Source: Candidatus Protochlamydia naegleriophila
Lineage (GTDB): Bacteria > Chlamydiota > Chlamydiia > Chlamydiales > Parachlamydiaceae
Reading direction: 5' to 3'
DNA: 64,000 nt
NCBI RefSeq assembly: GCF_001499655.1
Contig: NZ_LN879502.1
Span: 620,001 to 684,000 of the forward strand
Shown here: one piece after another, positions 36,585 through 45,819 of the stretch
How the letters are laid out: the number at the start of each line of letters is the position of its first letter
Numbering within the stretch: the first letter of the stretch is position 1
Notes under the pieces: model-generated
Told to the model about the DNA's origin: nothing
Database searches by the model: none
What the model saw: the letters and a program-made list of their open reading frames with translations, nothing else
Program-made: the position numbers and the translations under genes

Positions 36585-36666
36585 ATACAAAGTACCTGAA
36601 AAACTAGTTTGCACACCCTACTACTCTTTGGGCGGAGTTAAAACCCACTTATCAGGTACTTTGTAT
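36585..36666. repeat. Inverted pair of a 15-base dispersed repeat
   Basis: ATACAAAGTACCTGA at 36585-36599 is repeated in perfect inverse orientation at 36652-36666, 52 bases apart. One more direct copy, 16 bases identical, lies at 54378-54393. The pair could be the ends of a small non-coding element. Confidence 0.6.
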
Positions 36667-37142
36667 ATAACGGTTATTAGTTTAGCTCCATCCAGCAAAG
36701 TTAGCGGACTGAGCTCAATAGACTTCATAAGTCCTCTCCGGCATTGATAACCAAAGAGGCGTATAAAACCCCTAAAAGATGGGTTTTTAGGTTTTAGTGC
36801 CCAAAAACCGATTTTTTAGATCTTTTATGGCAAAGCCAGAAGAGAGTTTAAATTTTTTTGCCCGGGTCTTGAGTCAAAATCCTTAGGCTAAGGGGCCTTT
36901 TCTGCAATTTGAAGTTTAAGGCATTAGAGGGTTCTTTTCCAGTAAAAAATAAAATTGTCTAGCAAAAAAATAAAATATTCACTATGGGGTTTTGTGGGCT
37001 AAATTATGGCAGGAAACGGCGTTCTGGAGTCTTTGTCGTTCTTTTTATATTTCCATGACGTGGATAAAGGGGAGATGAAGAGGGCGGTATGCTTCTCTAA
37101 ACGCTGAATTTGCAAATAGTCCCGAGTCGGAAGGAGAATCTA

Positions 37143-37172
37143 TTGGCAAAAAAAGCACAACTCATCTAGAAT
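37143..37172 (+). promoter_or_regulatory. Promoter candidate for the DUF177-rpmF-plsX operon
   Basis: TTGGCA at 37143-37148 and TAGAAT at 37167-37172 with an 18-base spacer, 47 bases before the first ATG. Confidence 0.45.
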
Positions 37173-37218
37173 AAACTACTTTATAAAGTCTTTTATCTGA
37201 GGAAAAAGAGCAAAAATC

Positions 37219-37695
37219 ATGGATGATGTTTTTAAGATCTATGTGGACCAACTGCGAGATGGTCATGAAAAAGACATTCATGAGAGTCTTTCACCCGAAT
37301 TTTTGGATGTTAACGAGAGAGACTTAGACTTTAAAAAAATAGTTGAGTTAAAGGGCGTTGCTTATACTGCCGAAGATGAGCTTGTCTTAAATTGGACGAT
37401 TCAAGCTGAAGCCTTGATTGCTTGTTCGATTTGCGATGAAAAAGTTCCCGTCGAGATTTACATTGACAACTTTTATCATAGCGAGCCTCTATCGGAGATT
37501 AAAGGAGCGATTTTTAACTTCAAGGATCTTTTGCGCGAGACAATTTTACTTGAAGTTCCAGCTTTTGCAGAGTGCAATGATGGGAATTGTCCGAGGCGTC
37601 AAGAGGTCTCTAAATATTTAAAAGAACCTTCCCAGGATCAAACGGATGAAGAGGATGGATATCAGCCTTTTGCCGATCTGGATTGGAAACAGTAA
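37219..37695 (+). CDS. DUF177 (YceD-like) protein
   Basis: 158 residues. DUF177 proteins are almost always encoded directly before rpmF; they are thought to act in ribosome or rRNA biogenesis. Two Cys pairs are visible (CSICDEKVP and CNDGNCPRR), which may bind zinc, and the sequence ends with the acidic PFADLDWKQ tail. rpmF starts 37 bases downstream and plsX follows. Confidence 0.88.
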   Translation: MDDVFKIYVDQLRDGHEKDIHESLSPEFLDVNERDLDFKKIVELKGVAYTAEDELVLNWTIQAEALIACSICDEKVPVEIYIDNFYHSEPLSEIKGAIFNFKDLLRETILLEVPAFAECNDGNCPRRQEVSKYLKEPSQDQTDEEDGYQPFADLDWKQ

Positions 37696-37732
37696 GTTAA
37701 AAAAATAGATTATTGATGAGGAGACATTAACC

Positions 37733-37912
37733 ATGGCAGTGCCACGTAATCGTATGTCAAATGCACGTAAAAATTCAAAACGTGCTCACCACGCTAAAAA
37801 GCCGAAAAGCTTATCAGTTTGCAGTAACTGTGGAACGCCTCGTCGTCCGCATTACAGCTGCCAAGCTTGCGGAACTTACGCAAATCGTACTCCAGCTGCT
37901 CAGGAAGCTTAA
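37733..37912 (+). CDS. rpmF: 50S ribosomal protein L32
   Basis: 59 residues, short enough to be missed by length filters. It begins [20 protein letters not shown] and has the zinc-ribbon cysteines CSNCG and CQACG. GAGGAG lies 9 bases before the ATG. It is between DUF177 and plsX, the usual bacterial arrangement linking ribosome assembly and lipid synthesis. Confidence 0.97.
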   Translation: MAVPRNRMSNARKNSKRAHHAKKPKSLSVCSNCGTPRRPHYSCQACGTYANRTPAAQEA

Positions 37913-37935
37913 TCCACTCTTTTGGAGTAATTAGC

Positions 37936-38973
37936 TTGCGTATTGGGGTCGATCTTATGGGGAGCGAAAGCTCTCCTATTACGCTTTTTGAAGCCGTCGT
38001 GCAAGCAACGCAAGAGCTATCTAATGTAATTTTTGTCGTTTTTGTAACGGCAGACGTTGCTAATTTTATTAGAGGCAATCATCTCTTTGCCCCTCATCTT
38101 TGTAAACTTCACTCCCGCATCGAGCTTTATCTCATTTCAGATGTCATTGAAATGGAGGACGAGCCGGTTATTGCCATGCGTGAAAAAAAGAATTCTTCTT
38201 TGGTTGTAGGATTGCGCCTCCTGAAAAGACGCCACTTAAAAGGCTTTGTCTCGGCTGGTAATACAGGCGCACTCATTGTTGGTGCGACTCTTTCTTTACC
38301 GCTTCTGCCTGGAGTCAAGCGTCCGGCCTTGCTGGCTACTTTGCCGACAGAGCAAGGAGATGTGGCGGTCATCGATGTGGGTGGAAATGTTTCTTGCAAG
38401 GCGCACCATTTAGTGCAGTTTGCTCATATGGGAGCTGCCTACCAAAGGTGCTGTAAGGGGATTGAACGTCCAAGAGTCGGTCTGCTCAATATTGGCGTGG
38501 AATCCAAAAAGGGCACGTCAGAAGTCAGGCATGCCTATCAAAAATTGCAGGCACTTCAGGCTGAATCGGCCTATTCTCATATGCAGTTTGTTGGCAATGT
38601 GGAAGGGCGTGGCGTTTTCCAAGGATTGGCAGACGTCCTTGTGACCGATGGATTTACGGGAAATGTGCTTCTAAAAACGTCTGAAGGAGTGGCTTGTTTT
38701 CTCCTTGAGCAGCTTCAGGGCGCGCTAGAAGGTATTTCAACAGAGCAGAAAGAAGCTGTCTTGCGTTATTTGCGCTATGAATTTGATTATGAGGAGTATA
38801 GCGGAGCCATTATTTGCGGGATCGATTCGGTTGTGGTTAAATGTCACGGCAAATCTTCGATTCAAGCGATGTTTAACGGCATTCAAGGGGCGGTTTCTTT
38901 AGTGAAAAACGAATTTATCAACCAGCTCAAGCATGAGCTTGCCGTCTTACACCGTCAATTAGATAAGAATTAA
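37936..38973 (+). CDS. plsX: Phosphate acyltransferase PlsX
   Basis: 345 residues from a TTG start. PlsX converts acyl-ACP to acyl-phosphate. The start [14 protein letters not shown] corresponds to the MRIAVDAMGGD opening of the family, and [42 protein letters not shown] and [15 protein letters not shown] are typical. GGAG lies 8 bases before the TTG. A longer reading from 37867 would overlap rpmF by 46 bases and does not match the family. It is interesting that both PlsX and a plastid-type GPAT are present nearby. Confidence 0.94.
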   Translation: MRIGVDLMGSESSPITLFEAVVQATQELSNVIFVVFVTADVANFIRGNHLFAPHLCKLHSRIELYLISDVIEMEDEPVIAMREKKNSSLVVGLRLLKRRHLKGFVSAGNTGALIVGATLSLPLLPGVKRPALLATLPTEQGDVAVIDVGGNVSCKAHHLVQFAHMGAAYQRCCKGIERPRVGLLNIGVESKKGTSEVRHAYQKLQALQAESAYSHMQFVGNVEGRGVFQGLADVLVTDGFTGNVLLKTSEGVACFLLEQLQGALEGISTEQKEAVLRYLRYEFDYEEYSGAIICGIDSVVVKCHGKSSIQAMFNGIQGAVSLVKNEFINQLKHELAVLHRQLDKN

Positions 38974-39089
38974 CTCTATCATTGCGTGCCAATCTCGCCT
39001 CCTCCTCCTACCATTTCGCGCTTAATAGCGCGTCGCAGCAAAATCAGCCAGCCCGAGCGCGCATCAATCATAGATGTTTTAAGGCTTGA

Positions 39090-39125
39090 GAGGCTCTTGT
39101 AAGTGGTTAGTTTTGCAAGAGCCTC
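39090..39125. terminator. Palindromic hairpin terminator, copy B of a two-copy repeat
   Basis: GAGGCTCTTG at 39090-39099 pairs perfectly with CAAGAGCCTC at 39116-39125. It lies between plsX and the convergent pseudogene and is a good bidirectional terminator. The hairpin at 449-486 has the same arms and a similar loop. Confidence 0.7.
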
Positions 39126-39161
39126 ACAGTTAAAGAAAGCGGCGTTCAACTCGGTTTTTTA

Positions 39162-40239
39162 CTATGAAAACTTTTGTACACCCCCCCGAACCTCGTTTAA
39201 AGGCGCTTCGATGAGCTGCTGAATGCGCTCTAAATTCAGTCGTGCCACTTTAAGGCGAAGCTGTCCTTCAAATTCCGATGTACCACTCAGCAGTTCTTGA
39301 ATCTGTTGCAAAGCCGTTTTAGTCTTAAACTGTTTCCATGAGATCTGATGCTCTTTGAGTGATTCCCATGTGGCCTCCAGTTTTTTTAGTGGAGATTTGG
39401 AGCGCTTAGCAACATCTTCCCAAATTGGCTTAGCAAATATTTGCCTATCGATAGGATCACTATTGTAGGCATCAAATAGGCTTTTTTTCAATCTCTTCAT
39501 GAGAGCAGCCTTCAGGGGTTAAACCAAAAGCTAAATAGCGTTTAGCAACTGCATCAATGCAGAGCGTGTTCAGGCTATGGTTGTGCCCGTAAGGATGTTT
39601 GCTTAAATATCTTGCTGTCGATGTGAAGAAGCAAAGATCTCCAGTTTGTATGTGATCTTCGCTCGTAATTGAAACTTCGTCCAAGAGGCAGTGTACGGAT
39701 CCTGATGGGGTGAAGCTTAGGTGGAATGGATAGGGTCCGTCTGAGGCAAATAAATGGTCGAACTTCTCAGGGGGCAATAATATCTTAAGTGCGATCGAAT
39801 TAGCTAGAGAATAGCTTGAGCCGCAATCAAGAAAAATAAGGCTATCTGCAAGGTAGTCTAAAGCTTCCGATGGCTTAACTTTAGGCTTAATCTGATAGGC
39901 AATCATTTTATAGCCGCTCGGGCTGTTTTTATCTTCTTCACGTGAAAAATACTTTGGCTGGGCATAACCGCTAAAGAAGCTCTGCCTATCGATCAGCTAT
40001 TTTAAACGTTTTTCTTGCTTAGCTTTTTTTAATGCTGAATAATAGTCGTGGGCATACCAAGCGCCTTTCTCTAATACTTGATTGTTGGGATTGTTTTGGC
40101 AATCTGCAAGCCTTTCAAAGGTGTCTTGAACAATGGTCTGAAAGTTTTGAATCGATAAAGATATAAAATTCTCATGATTCCTGCTCGAGATTACTGAGGG
40201 AATGGCTTGGCTTGAGGTACAATTTGAAATCATAAACAA
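39162..40239 (-). pseudogene. Hypothetical gene with an amber codon and a frameshift
   Basis: Three fragments on the minus strand read as one protein of about 350 residues. From ATG 40239 the frame runs 80 codons to a TAG at 39997-39999, then continues open in the same frame (LIDRQSFFSGYAQPKYFSRE) through residues of the second fragment to near 39480. There a run of seven A precedes a frameshift, after which the third fragment (SLFDAYNSDPIDRQIFAKP) continues to 39162. The middle part has LDCGSSYSLAN and GDLCFF with KHPYGHNHS, reminiscent of cysteine peptidase folds such as NlpC/P60, but this is weak. Not recognised otherwise. Confidence 0.65.
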
Positions 40240-40431
40240 CCTGTTATTACATGGATTTATTGAAGATATAGAATTTTACAGTTTGTTTTATTTGTTTTAA
40301 ATTAATAATCGGTTGAATAAAAAGATTGAGTTTGAGTTTGGTGATCAAAAGGTCAAAAAAATGCAAACAGCCGAAGAGGTTAAAAGAGATCTAATATGGC
40401 ATGATTGGAAAGCAGAAACAGGCGCTATTAA

Positions 40432-40454
40432 AGGAAAGGTTTTAATCCTTTCCT
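40432..40454. terminator. Hairpin overlapping the end of the DUF374 gene
   Basis: AGGAAAGG at 40432-40439 pairs with CCTTTCCT at 40447-40454 across a 7-base A/T loop. The right arm overlaps the last codons of the minus-strand gene, so it would terminate that transcript. Confidence 0.55.
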
Positions 40455-41098
40455 AAAGAATTTTGCAAGAGTGTTTGCCCCTCATCAAGAAGGGTTTCTT
40501 TGGCAAGACGGACGGGAGGATCGAAGAAAACGTCAATGGTGCTAAAGGGTTTGGGGAGGCGCAGCTTATCCCATGTTTTAAATTCCCAATAGCTAGAGGC
40601 TTTCCAGTTGAGAGGGACAACGTTGGCTTGAGTTTCTACGGCTGCGAGGGCAAGTCCTGGTTTCATCTCGTAGCGAGGGCCGCGTGGCCCATCTGGAGTA
40701 ATGATGACAATAGACTGGCTTTCTTCCACTTGGCGAATGAGCTCGCGCAGGGCTTGATGGCGTGAGTGGTGAGGAACTTTTATGACTCTTCCGGCTTTGT
40801 AGGAGCGGACCATGCGGCCGATGAGCTCTCCGTCTCTACTGTTGCTGATGAAGGCGGCATAGATGAAGTGGGGGGCGAAGCGATACAGGATAAAAGGGGT
40901 GAGAGCCAGGCGGTTGTGCCAAAGCATCAGAATGCACTTTTCTTGAGAGGCGATCTTGCAGAAGTGTTCTGCTCCTTTGACATTCCAGCGGCAAGTCCAT
41001 AAAAGGGCATTGATGGCTCCTTTTCCAACTGTAGCAATGAAAAATGCCAAAAACGTGTAAATTCCATTCTTCCATAGCTGTTTGAGAGTTTTTAGCAT
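40442..41098 (-). CDS. DUF374 lysophospholipid acyltransferase-like protein
   Basis: 218 residues from ATG 41098, which has AGGAG 8 bases upstream and overlaps the lpxB stop by 7 bases. An N-terminal membrane segment (IYTFLAFFIATVGKGAINALL) is followed by LMLWHNRLALTPF and the block TPDGPRGPRYEMKPG, characteristic of DUF374, an acyltransferase-like family often found near lipid A genes. It may act on a lipid A or lysophospholipid substrate. The longer frame to 41176 lies wholly inside lpxB. Confidence 0.85.
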   Translation of the reverse strand: MLKTLKQLWKNGIYTFLAFFIATVGKGAINALLWTCRWNVKGAEHFCKIASQEKCILMLWHNRLALTPFILYRFAPHFIYAAFISNSRDGELIGRMVRSYKAGRVIKVPHHSRHQALRELIRQVEESQSIVIITPDGPRGPRYEMKPGLALAAVETQANVVPLNWKASSYWEFKTWDKLRLPKPFSTIDVFFDPPVRLAKETLLDEGQTLLQNSLGKD

Positions 41099-42255
41099 TG
41101 AAACAGCTCCTGTATGGCTTGGCTGGCTTGTGACGAGGCTGAATGGGTGCCAAGTTGTTGTTGAATGCTTGCACACTCTTTTTCGATGGACGTGTATAGC
41201 GAGTTTTTCTGTAAAAGAGCGTCTAGATTCTCATAGAGCCGATCGCAGTCGAGCTCTCTTCCAATCAATTCCGGAAAGATTTCTTTTTTTCCTAGAATAT
41301 TGACGATGCAGTAGTGAGGGAGGTTGAGGCGCATCCAATACTTGGCAATGTAATAATTTAAAGCAGTCAGAGTGTAAAGGACGACGCTTGGTTTTCTGTG
41401 GAGGGCAAGTTCCAGTGTAACCGTTCCCGACTTGGCTAATGCCATACTGCACTCCTTCATGAGTTCGTAGCTGTAGGCTCGCGGGACTAGGTGAATGTCT
41501 TTGCCTTGTTCTAAAGGTGTTTTTTTAATTTGCTCTTGCAAAATGGGGTAGAGGTCATCGTGTGCACAAGAGATGGCAAATCCAAGGCTTGGATACTTTT
41601 CCTTGAGTTTATAAGCGACTTGCAGTTGATGCTGTGTATGGCGTTGAATTTCCCCGAGCCTGCTTCCTGGAAAAATGGCAATCAATTGCTGTTCTTCAGG
41701 GATGTTTAACACCTGTTTCCAATGCGGCTGGTACGCGTGTTTTTGAACGGTTTCTACAAGAGGGTTGCCGATGTAGGTCGCTTTTAGGGATGTTTTTGCA
41801 AATAAGTCGGATTCGAAAGGGTAGATTGTTAGGAGGAGATCGAGAGAGCTGACCATTGCTTCGATTCGCTTTTTGCCGTGGGCCCAAACAGTCGGGCAAA
41901 TGTATTGAACTATTTTGCCTTGATACCCGCCTTTGCGAAGGGCTTTGGCTAAGCGTAAATTAAAGCCTGGATAGTCGATAAGAATGGTGCAGGTTGGCTT
42001 TGTATCGAGGATGTGGTTGCGAATGGCGTAAAAATGCTTCCACAATGAGGGAAGCGCCTTGATGACATCTGAAAAGCCCATGACTTGGAAGCTCTCCATT
42101 TTAAAAAGACACTCAAGTCCTTCTTGGCGCATGAGAGGGCCGCCGATTCCTCTAAAGGAGTTAAAGGTAGGGCCGTTTTTTAAGGCTTTGAGGAGCCTGC
42201 TTCCATGCAAGTCGCCGCTGCTTTCGCCAGCAAAAATAAAACAATCTTTTCTCAT
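41092..42255 (-). CDS. lpxB: Lipid A disaccharide synthase
   Basis: 387 residues. Joins UDP-diacylglucosamine and lipid X to form the lipid A disaccharide at the inner membrane. The start FAGESSGDLHGSRLL and the blocks FRGIGGPLM, DYPGFNLRLAKAL, AIFPGSRLGEI and the acceptor ALAKSGTVTLELAL are all present, including the catalytic Asp of DYPGFN. In Chlamydia, as I recall, LpxB carries an N-terminal LAB_N extension; here those domains are in the separate upstream gene 42258-42932. The DUF374 gene overlaps its end. Confidence 0.94.
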   Translation of the reverse strand: MRKDCFIFAGESSGDLHGSRLLKALKNGPTFNSFRGIGGPLMRQEGLECLFKMESFQVMGFSDVIKALPSLWKHFYAIRNHILDTKPTCTILIDYPGFNLRLAKALRKGGYQGKIVQYICPTVWAHGKKRIEAMVSSLDLLLTIYPFESDLFAKTSLKATYIGNPLVETVQKHAYQPHWKQVLNIPEEQQLIAIFPGSRLGEIQRHTQHQLQVAYKLKEKYPSLGFAISCAHDDLYPILQEQIKKTPLEQGKDIHLVPRAYSYELMKECSMALAKSGTVTLELALHRKPSVVLYTLTALNYYIAKYWMRLNLPHYCIVNILGKKEIFPELIGRELDCDRLYENLDALLQKNSLYTSIEKECASIQQQLGTHSASSQASQAIQELFQC

Positions 42256-42257
42256 TT

Positions 42258-42932
42258 TTAAGCCATTTTAGATTTTCGAATCAGCATTAAATTCCGGATG
42301 TAGGGAACGATTCCAATTAAGGGGCCGATTAGATTGACCATATCCTGGATGTGCAAGAAATAGACGATGGAAAGAATGGCTCCGATGAGGCTTAGCCACC
42401 AAAAACTAATCGGTAGTTGGCTGGAGTGCGCCTTTTCGGCCAGCCACCATTGAATCCAAAAGCGGCTTGAAAAAAGAAGATAGGAAAGGGTTCCGAGTCC
42501 GTGCCAAAATAGAGAGCTTTCTGGTAAGGCTTGCGTTTGCCAGGGAGCTGTTGGGGTGCGAAACCAGTGTCCTTCGCGCATTAAAAGGTAGTCCTGAGCG
42601 AGGAAGGCAAGGGAGGTTAGGATGAACGCTGTGCCTAGAAGCTTCATTACAGTTGTAAAAGTGGTTTGTCGCTCTTGAGATTGCATCAAATTGAGGTTGC
42701 GCCATGAAATCACGCCGTTGCACACTTGTACTAAGCAAATATGGTATTGAATTTGCACGAAGCTGTGGATGGCAAGGAGCGCATTTCCAAGCAAGGATAA
42801 ATACCAGAAAGAGGGGGCAACTACGCTTTTTTGCAGTTTTTCGCTTTGCAGCCATTGCACAATGAAGCGTGCTCCAAAAGCGATAGAAGATAGAAATCCA
42901 AGAGGGTAAAGAATGGTTCGCCACTCGTCCAC
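42258..42932 (-). CDS. Tandem LAB_N (lipid A biosynthesis N-terminal) membrane protein
   Basis: 224 residues, several membrane segments. Two copies of the LAB_N domain are visible: residues about 10-85 (ARFIVQWLQSEK, FWYLSLLGNALLAI, ISWRNLNLM) and about 140-218 (SRFWIQWWLAEK, FWWLSLIGAILSIVYF, IPYIRNLMLI). The domain is usually single and fused to or beside LpxB, possibly for lipid handling. It starts 3 bases upstream of lpxB on the same strand, consistent with a split of an originally fused gene. Confidence 0.87.
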   Translation of the reverse strand: MDEWRTILYPLGFLSSIAFGARFIVQWLQSEKLQKSVVAPSFWYLSLLGNALLAIHSFVQIQYHICLVQVCNGVISWRNLNLMQSQERQTTFTTVMKLLGTAFILTSLAFLAQDYLLMREGHWFRTPTAPWQTQALPESSLFWHGLGTLSYLLFSSRFWIQWWLAEKAHSSQLPISFWWLSLIGAILSIVYFLHIQDMVNLIGPLIGIVPYIRNLMLIRKSKMA

Positions 42933-43050
42933 AGGGTTACCTTTAAAGAGTTAGTGCATGTTAGACAATCCGGTTTGAGGGGATTGCAAATTTAAGGGGT
43001 TTGCCGGCAAGGCTAGTTTTAAGCGTTAAAGCCTTACCGTTATCGAGTTG

Positions 43051-43773
43051 TTAAGTCAAAGAAGAGTCATTTTCGATTTGATAATTCAAATGGCGCTTCC
43101 TCATCCAACGGACGGCCCACAAGTCGGCGACTGTATTGAGGGAGCGATTCAAGAAATTGTAGTTGCTTTTGCCTTGAGTTCTTTCGCGGTGGTTGACCGG
43201 AACTTGCTTAATGGTGAAGCCTTCGATTCTGAATAAGGCCGGTAAAAAGCGGTGCATGCCGTTGTACATTTTAATCTGCTTTAAGCAAGTTGAGCGGTAG
43301 ATCTTAAGCGAACAGCCTGTGTCTTGAACGCCATCGCCGCATAGGCGGCTGCGGACAAAATTGGCGCTTTTGGAGATGAGTCGCTTGCTCCAGGTATCTT
43401 TGCGGTTTAGGCGGATCCCGCAGACGAGGTCGCAGTCGGTGCTTTCGGCGAGGAGTTTGGGGATGTCGGCTGGATCATTTTGCCTGTCGCCATCGAGCGT
43501 GATGACAAATTCTCCTTGCGCTGCTTTGAAACCGGCTTCAAAGGCACTCGACTGTCCATAGTTTTTTTTGAAGAAGATAGGCCTTAAGTAGGGTTTTTGC
43601 TTGGCTAGTTCCTTTAAAACAGTGCGTGTTTGGTCTGTCGAACCGTCATCGATGCAAATGAGTTCCCAGGGTTTAGCGAGTCCGTTCATGACTGGCTCTA
43701 ATTCGGCGATTAGATCAATGATATTGCTTTCTTCGTTTTTTAAAGGAATGACAACGGAATAATACATAGACAT
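43051..43773 (-). CDS. Family 2 glycosyltransferase (dolichol-phosphate mannosyltransferase-like)
   Basis: 240 residues. Transfers sugar from a nucleotide donor, probably to a polyprenyl phosphate. VVIPLKNEESNI opens the GT-A fold, the metal site DDGSTD lies near 47 and LDGDRQNDP near 92. Unlike GtrB or ArnC types, there are no C-terminal membrane segments. The ATG at 43773 is preferred; a GTG at 43788 overlaps the hydrolase stop. It is in the envelope cluster with lpxB. Confidence 0.87.
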   Translation of the reverse strand: MSMYYSVVIPLKNEESNIIDLIAELEPVMNGLAKPWELICIDDGSTDQTRTVLKELAKQKPYLRPIFFKKNYGQSSAFEAGFKAAQGEFVITLDGDRQNDPADIPKLLAESTDCDLVCGIRLNRKDTWSKRLISKSANFVRSRLCGDGVQDTGCSLKIYRSTCLKQIKMYNGMHRFLPALFRIEGFTIKQVPVNHRERTQGKSNYNFLNRSLNTVADLWAVRWMRKRHLNYQIENDSSLT

Positions 43774-43784
43774 TAAATGAGGTC

Positions 43785-44558
43785 TCACAAGTTGTTTAAT
43801 TGAGCTTTAAGCCACTCGGCTCCCGCTTGGAAAATAGCAGGGGGAGTTCCGTGTCCTTTAAAGCCTATTGAAGGATAGATGATTAATTCGACGGCAGGAG
43901 AACGCACGCCGCTTGTGTAAACCTTCTCTGTTAGGGCATGAATGAAGGCATAACAAGCATTGGTGCTGACCCGTTTGTCGTGATTGCCGATATAGAAGCG
44001 CAAGCGGATGTGTGTGAGTCGGTCTACTAGATGGATCAGGCTGACAGCTTCTTGGTTGGCCGGAACGATGTATTGAAATTCTTCCACGTGTGGAGCTTGT
44101 GTCATGGGAGCAAACCCGAGTACTGTAGCAATGCGCTTGTCTTGCGCAGCTAAATGAGTCGCGATAAATCCGCCTCTTGAGAGGCCTGCTACGGTTAGCG
44201 AATCGGGTTCAACATGTCCCTGATCGATTAAATATTGAACGTGGTGGGTGCAGATGTCTATGAAATCGGCTACAAAAAGGGGGTTGTGCGAAAAATCTTC
44301 TGCCCAGTGATGCATAGCTTCATGGTGATTTAAACCAGGGCCGTGATGAGGGAGATCCCATGAAAAAACGCGAATGCCTTGATCGATCCAGGCTAAGACG
44401 GGCTGGTTGAAGGGATCTTCATACAGGCTAGAGTGAGCGGATAGGGCGAAAAAGAGGACGGTTGGTTTGGGGCCTTCTGATAAATCGGGGCCTCGATAAT
44501 AGATGGGAGGTCCTTTATGAGGCGGATTTAAAATGGAGTTAGGTCGAGGCGTGGTCAT
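43785..44558 (-). CDS. Alpha/beta hydrolase
   Basis: 257 residues from ATG 44558. The nucleophile elbow GLSRGGFIATHLA, an acid loop near IGNHDKRV and a C-terminal His in KGHGTPP form a plausible triad. The IYYRGPDLSEGPKPTVLFFA strand leads the fold. Substrate unknown; an esterase or dienelactone-hydrolase-like enzyme is possible. The upstream frame to 44630 lies within pcnB and is rejected; a 20-base overlap with pcnB remains. Confidence 0.78.
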   Translation of the reverse strand: MTTPRPNSILNPPHKGPPIYYRGPDLSEGPKPTVLFFALSAHSSLYEDPFNQPVLAWIDQGIRVFSWDLPHHGPGLNHHEAMHHWAEDFSHNPLFVADFIDICTHHVQYLIDQGHVEPDSLTVAGLSRGGFIATHLAAQDKRIATVLGFAPMTQAPHVEEFQYIVPANQEAVSLIHLVDRLTHIRLRFYIGNHDKRVSTNACYAFIHALTEKVYTSGVRSPAVELIIYPSIGFKGHGTPPAIFQAGAEWLKAQLNNL

Positions 44559-45819
44559 GCGATTTATCTCGGTGGGAGGCATGAGGGGATTTGTGGTGCG
44601 AGTGATGATGGTGACGACGCTGTTCCCCATGGCGCAAGAATTGGCGGTATTGATTGCGAATCGACGTATAGGTCTCCACTAATTTTTCATTTACTAAAGC
44701 ACGCAGTTTAAAGAATTTCAAGGCTAAGTCGAAATCTTTTTGGCGGAAGAGTTTTTCGCGGTAATGCCGCTTTCCTGAAAGAGGAGTCAGGCGGTATTGG
44801 GCCACTAGGATTGAAAGCATGGTGGATGTGATGCGGCGCGGGAAGTGGGAGAAGGATTGAATCAAGATTTCTTTGACCAGCGAGGAAGCTACGAGCGTAA
44901 TTTCGCCAATATGAGGGACGATTTTTTTGCTCAAGTATTGTCTGTCTAATTCTCTCTCTAAGAGTGGGAAAAGCAGGCAGGCGGTTAAGACGGCGCGATC
45001 CAACACGTTTTTGCCTTTGTGCTGGTAAAGCTGGTCGGCACAAGCTAAATAATGGAAAATCATTTTACCTTGTGGAATGCGTAAAAACTGAGTCAGCACC
45101 GGGAATAGTATGGCCAACATCCCATATTCGGCTAAGAGGCGAATAAAGGGTGCGGAAGAACCCGATTCGAGCATGCGCAAAATTTCTTCCAAAATGCGGG
45201 CAGGAGAACTCTTGACAATTTCTTCTCGGCAACGATAAATGGATTGTTCCGTGTTCTCTTCCATTTTAAACGCAAAGCGGGCGTGAAATTTGAGCAGCCT
45301 AAGGAGGCGGACAGGGTCTTGCTTAAAGCGTTTGTCAGGATCGCCAATGGTACGGAGGAGATGTTCTTGCACATCTTCCCAGCCCCCTACATAGTCGATG
45401 ATGGAATGGTTGGAAGAATCGTAAAAGAGGCCGTTTATCGTGAAGTCGCGACGCAATACATCTTCTTCTGGCGATCCCCATTCATTGTCTTGCAGGATAA
45501 GGCCGCTGTCATTTTCTCCGGTGCGAAAGGTCGAGACTTCAATGATTTTATGGCCAAAGCGAATATGGGCTAGGCGGAAGCGGCGTCCGATTAGAATGCA
45601 CTGCCTTTGAAAGATGGTCTTAATTTGTTCGGGACGGGCAGAGGTTGAAATGTCAAAGTCCTTGGGAACTCTTCTCAATAAGAGGTCGCGGACGCTTCCC
45701 CCTACTAAATAAGCGGTAAAACCAGCTTGACGAAGGCGCTCTAAGACGTAAAGGGCGTCTGGATCTATTAAAGTCGGATCGATTCCATGGTCTTTAGCAA
45801 AGTAGATCTTAGGTTGCAC
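44539..45819 (-). CDS. pcnB: Poly(A) polymerase / CCA-adding family protein
   Basis: 426 residues. Adds poly(A) to RNA 3' ends, promoting decay. The nucleotidyltransferase core reads YLVGGSVRDLLLRRVPKDFDIST with catalytic aspartates, and the DEEDVLRRDFTINGLFYD and RLLRLLKFHARF blocks follow. The C-terminus is histidine-rich (HHHHSHHKSPHASH), which is unusual and may bind metal. As in Chlamydia (CT410-411, from memory) it is near lpxB. A CCA-adding enzyme is the alternative. Confidence 0.88.
   Translation of the reverse strand: MQPKIYFAKDHGIDPTLIDPDALYVLERLRQAGFTAYLVGGSVRDLLLRRVPKDFDISTSARPEQIKTIFQRQCILIGRRFRLAHIRFGHKIIEVSTFRTGENDSGLILQDNEWGSPEEDVLRRDFTINGLFYDSSNHSIIDYVGGWEDVQEHLLRTIGDPDKRFKQDPVRLLRLLKFHARFAFKMEENTEQSIYRCREEIVKSSPARILEEILRMLESGSSAPFIRLLAEYGMLAILFPVLTQFLRIPQGKMIFHYLACADQLYQHKGKNVLDRAVLTACLLFPLLERELDRQYLSKKIVPHIGEITLVASSLVKEILIQSFSHFPRRITSTMLSILVAQYRLTPLSGKRHYREKLFRQKDFDLALKFFKLRALVNEKLVETYTSIRNQYRQFLRHGEQRRHHHHSHHKSPHASHRDKSHDHAST

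Larger units (their letters stand above)
36193..37218. other. One-kilobase intergenic region
   Basis: No convincing gene on either strand. It contains an inverted pair of a 15-base repeat at 36585-36666, AT-rich sequence and, near its end, a promoter candidate at 37143-37172 for the DUF177-rpmF-plsX operon. It is large for this compact region and may hold an unrecognised RNA or decayed gene. Confidence 0.5.
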
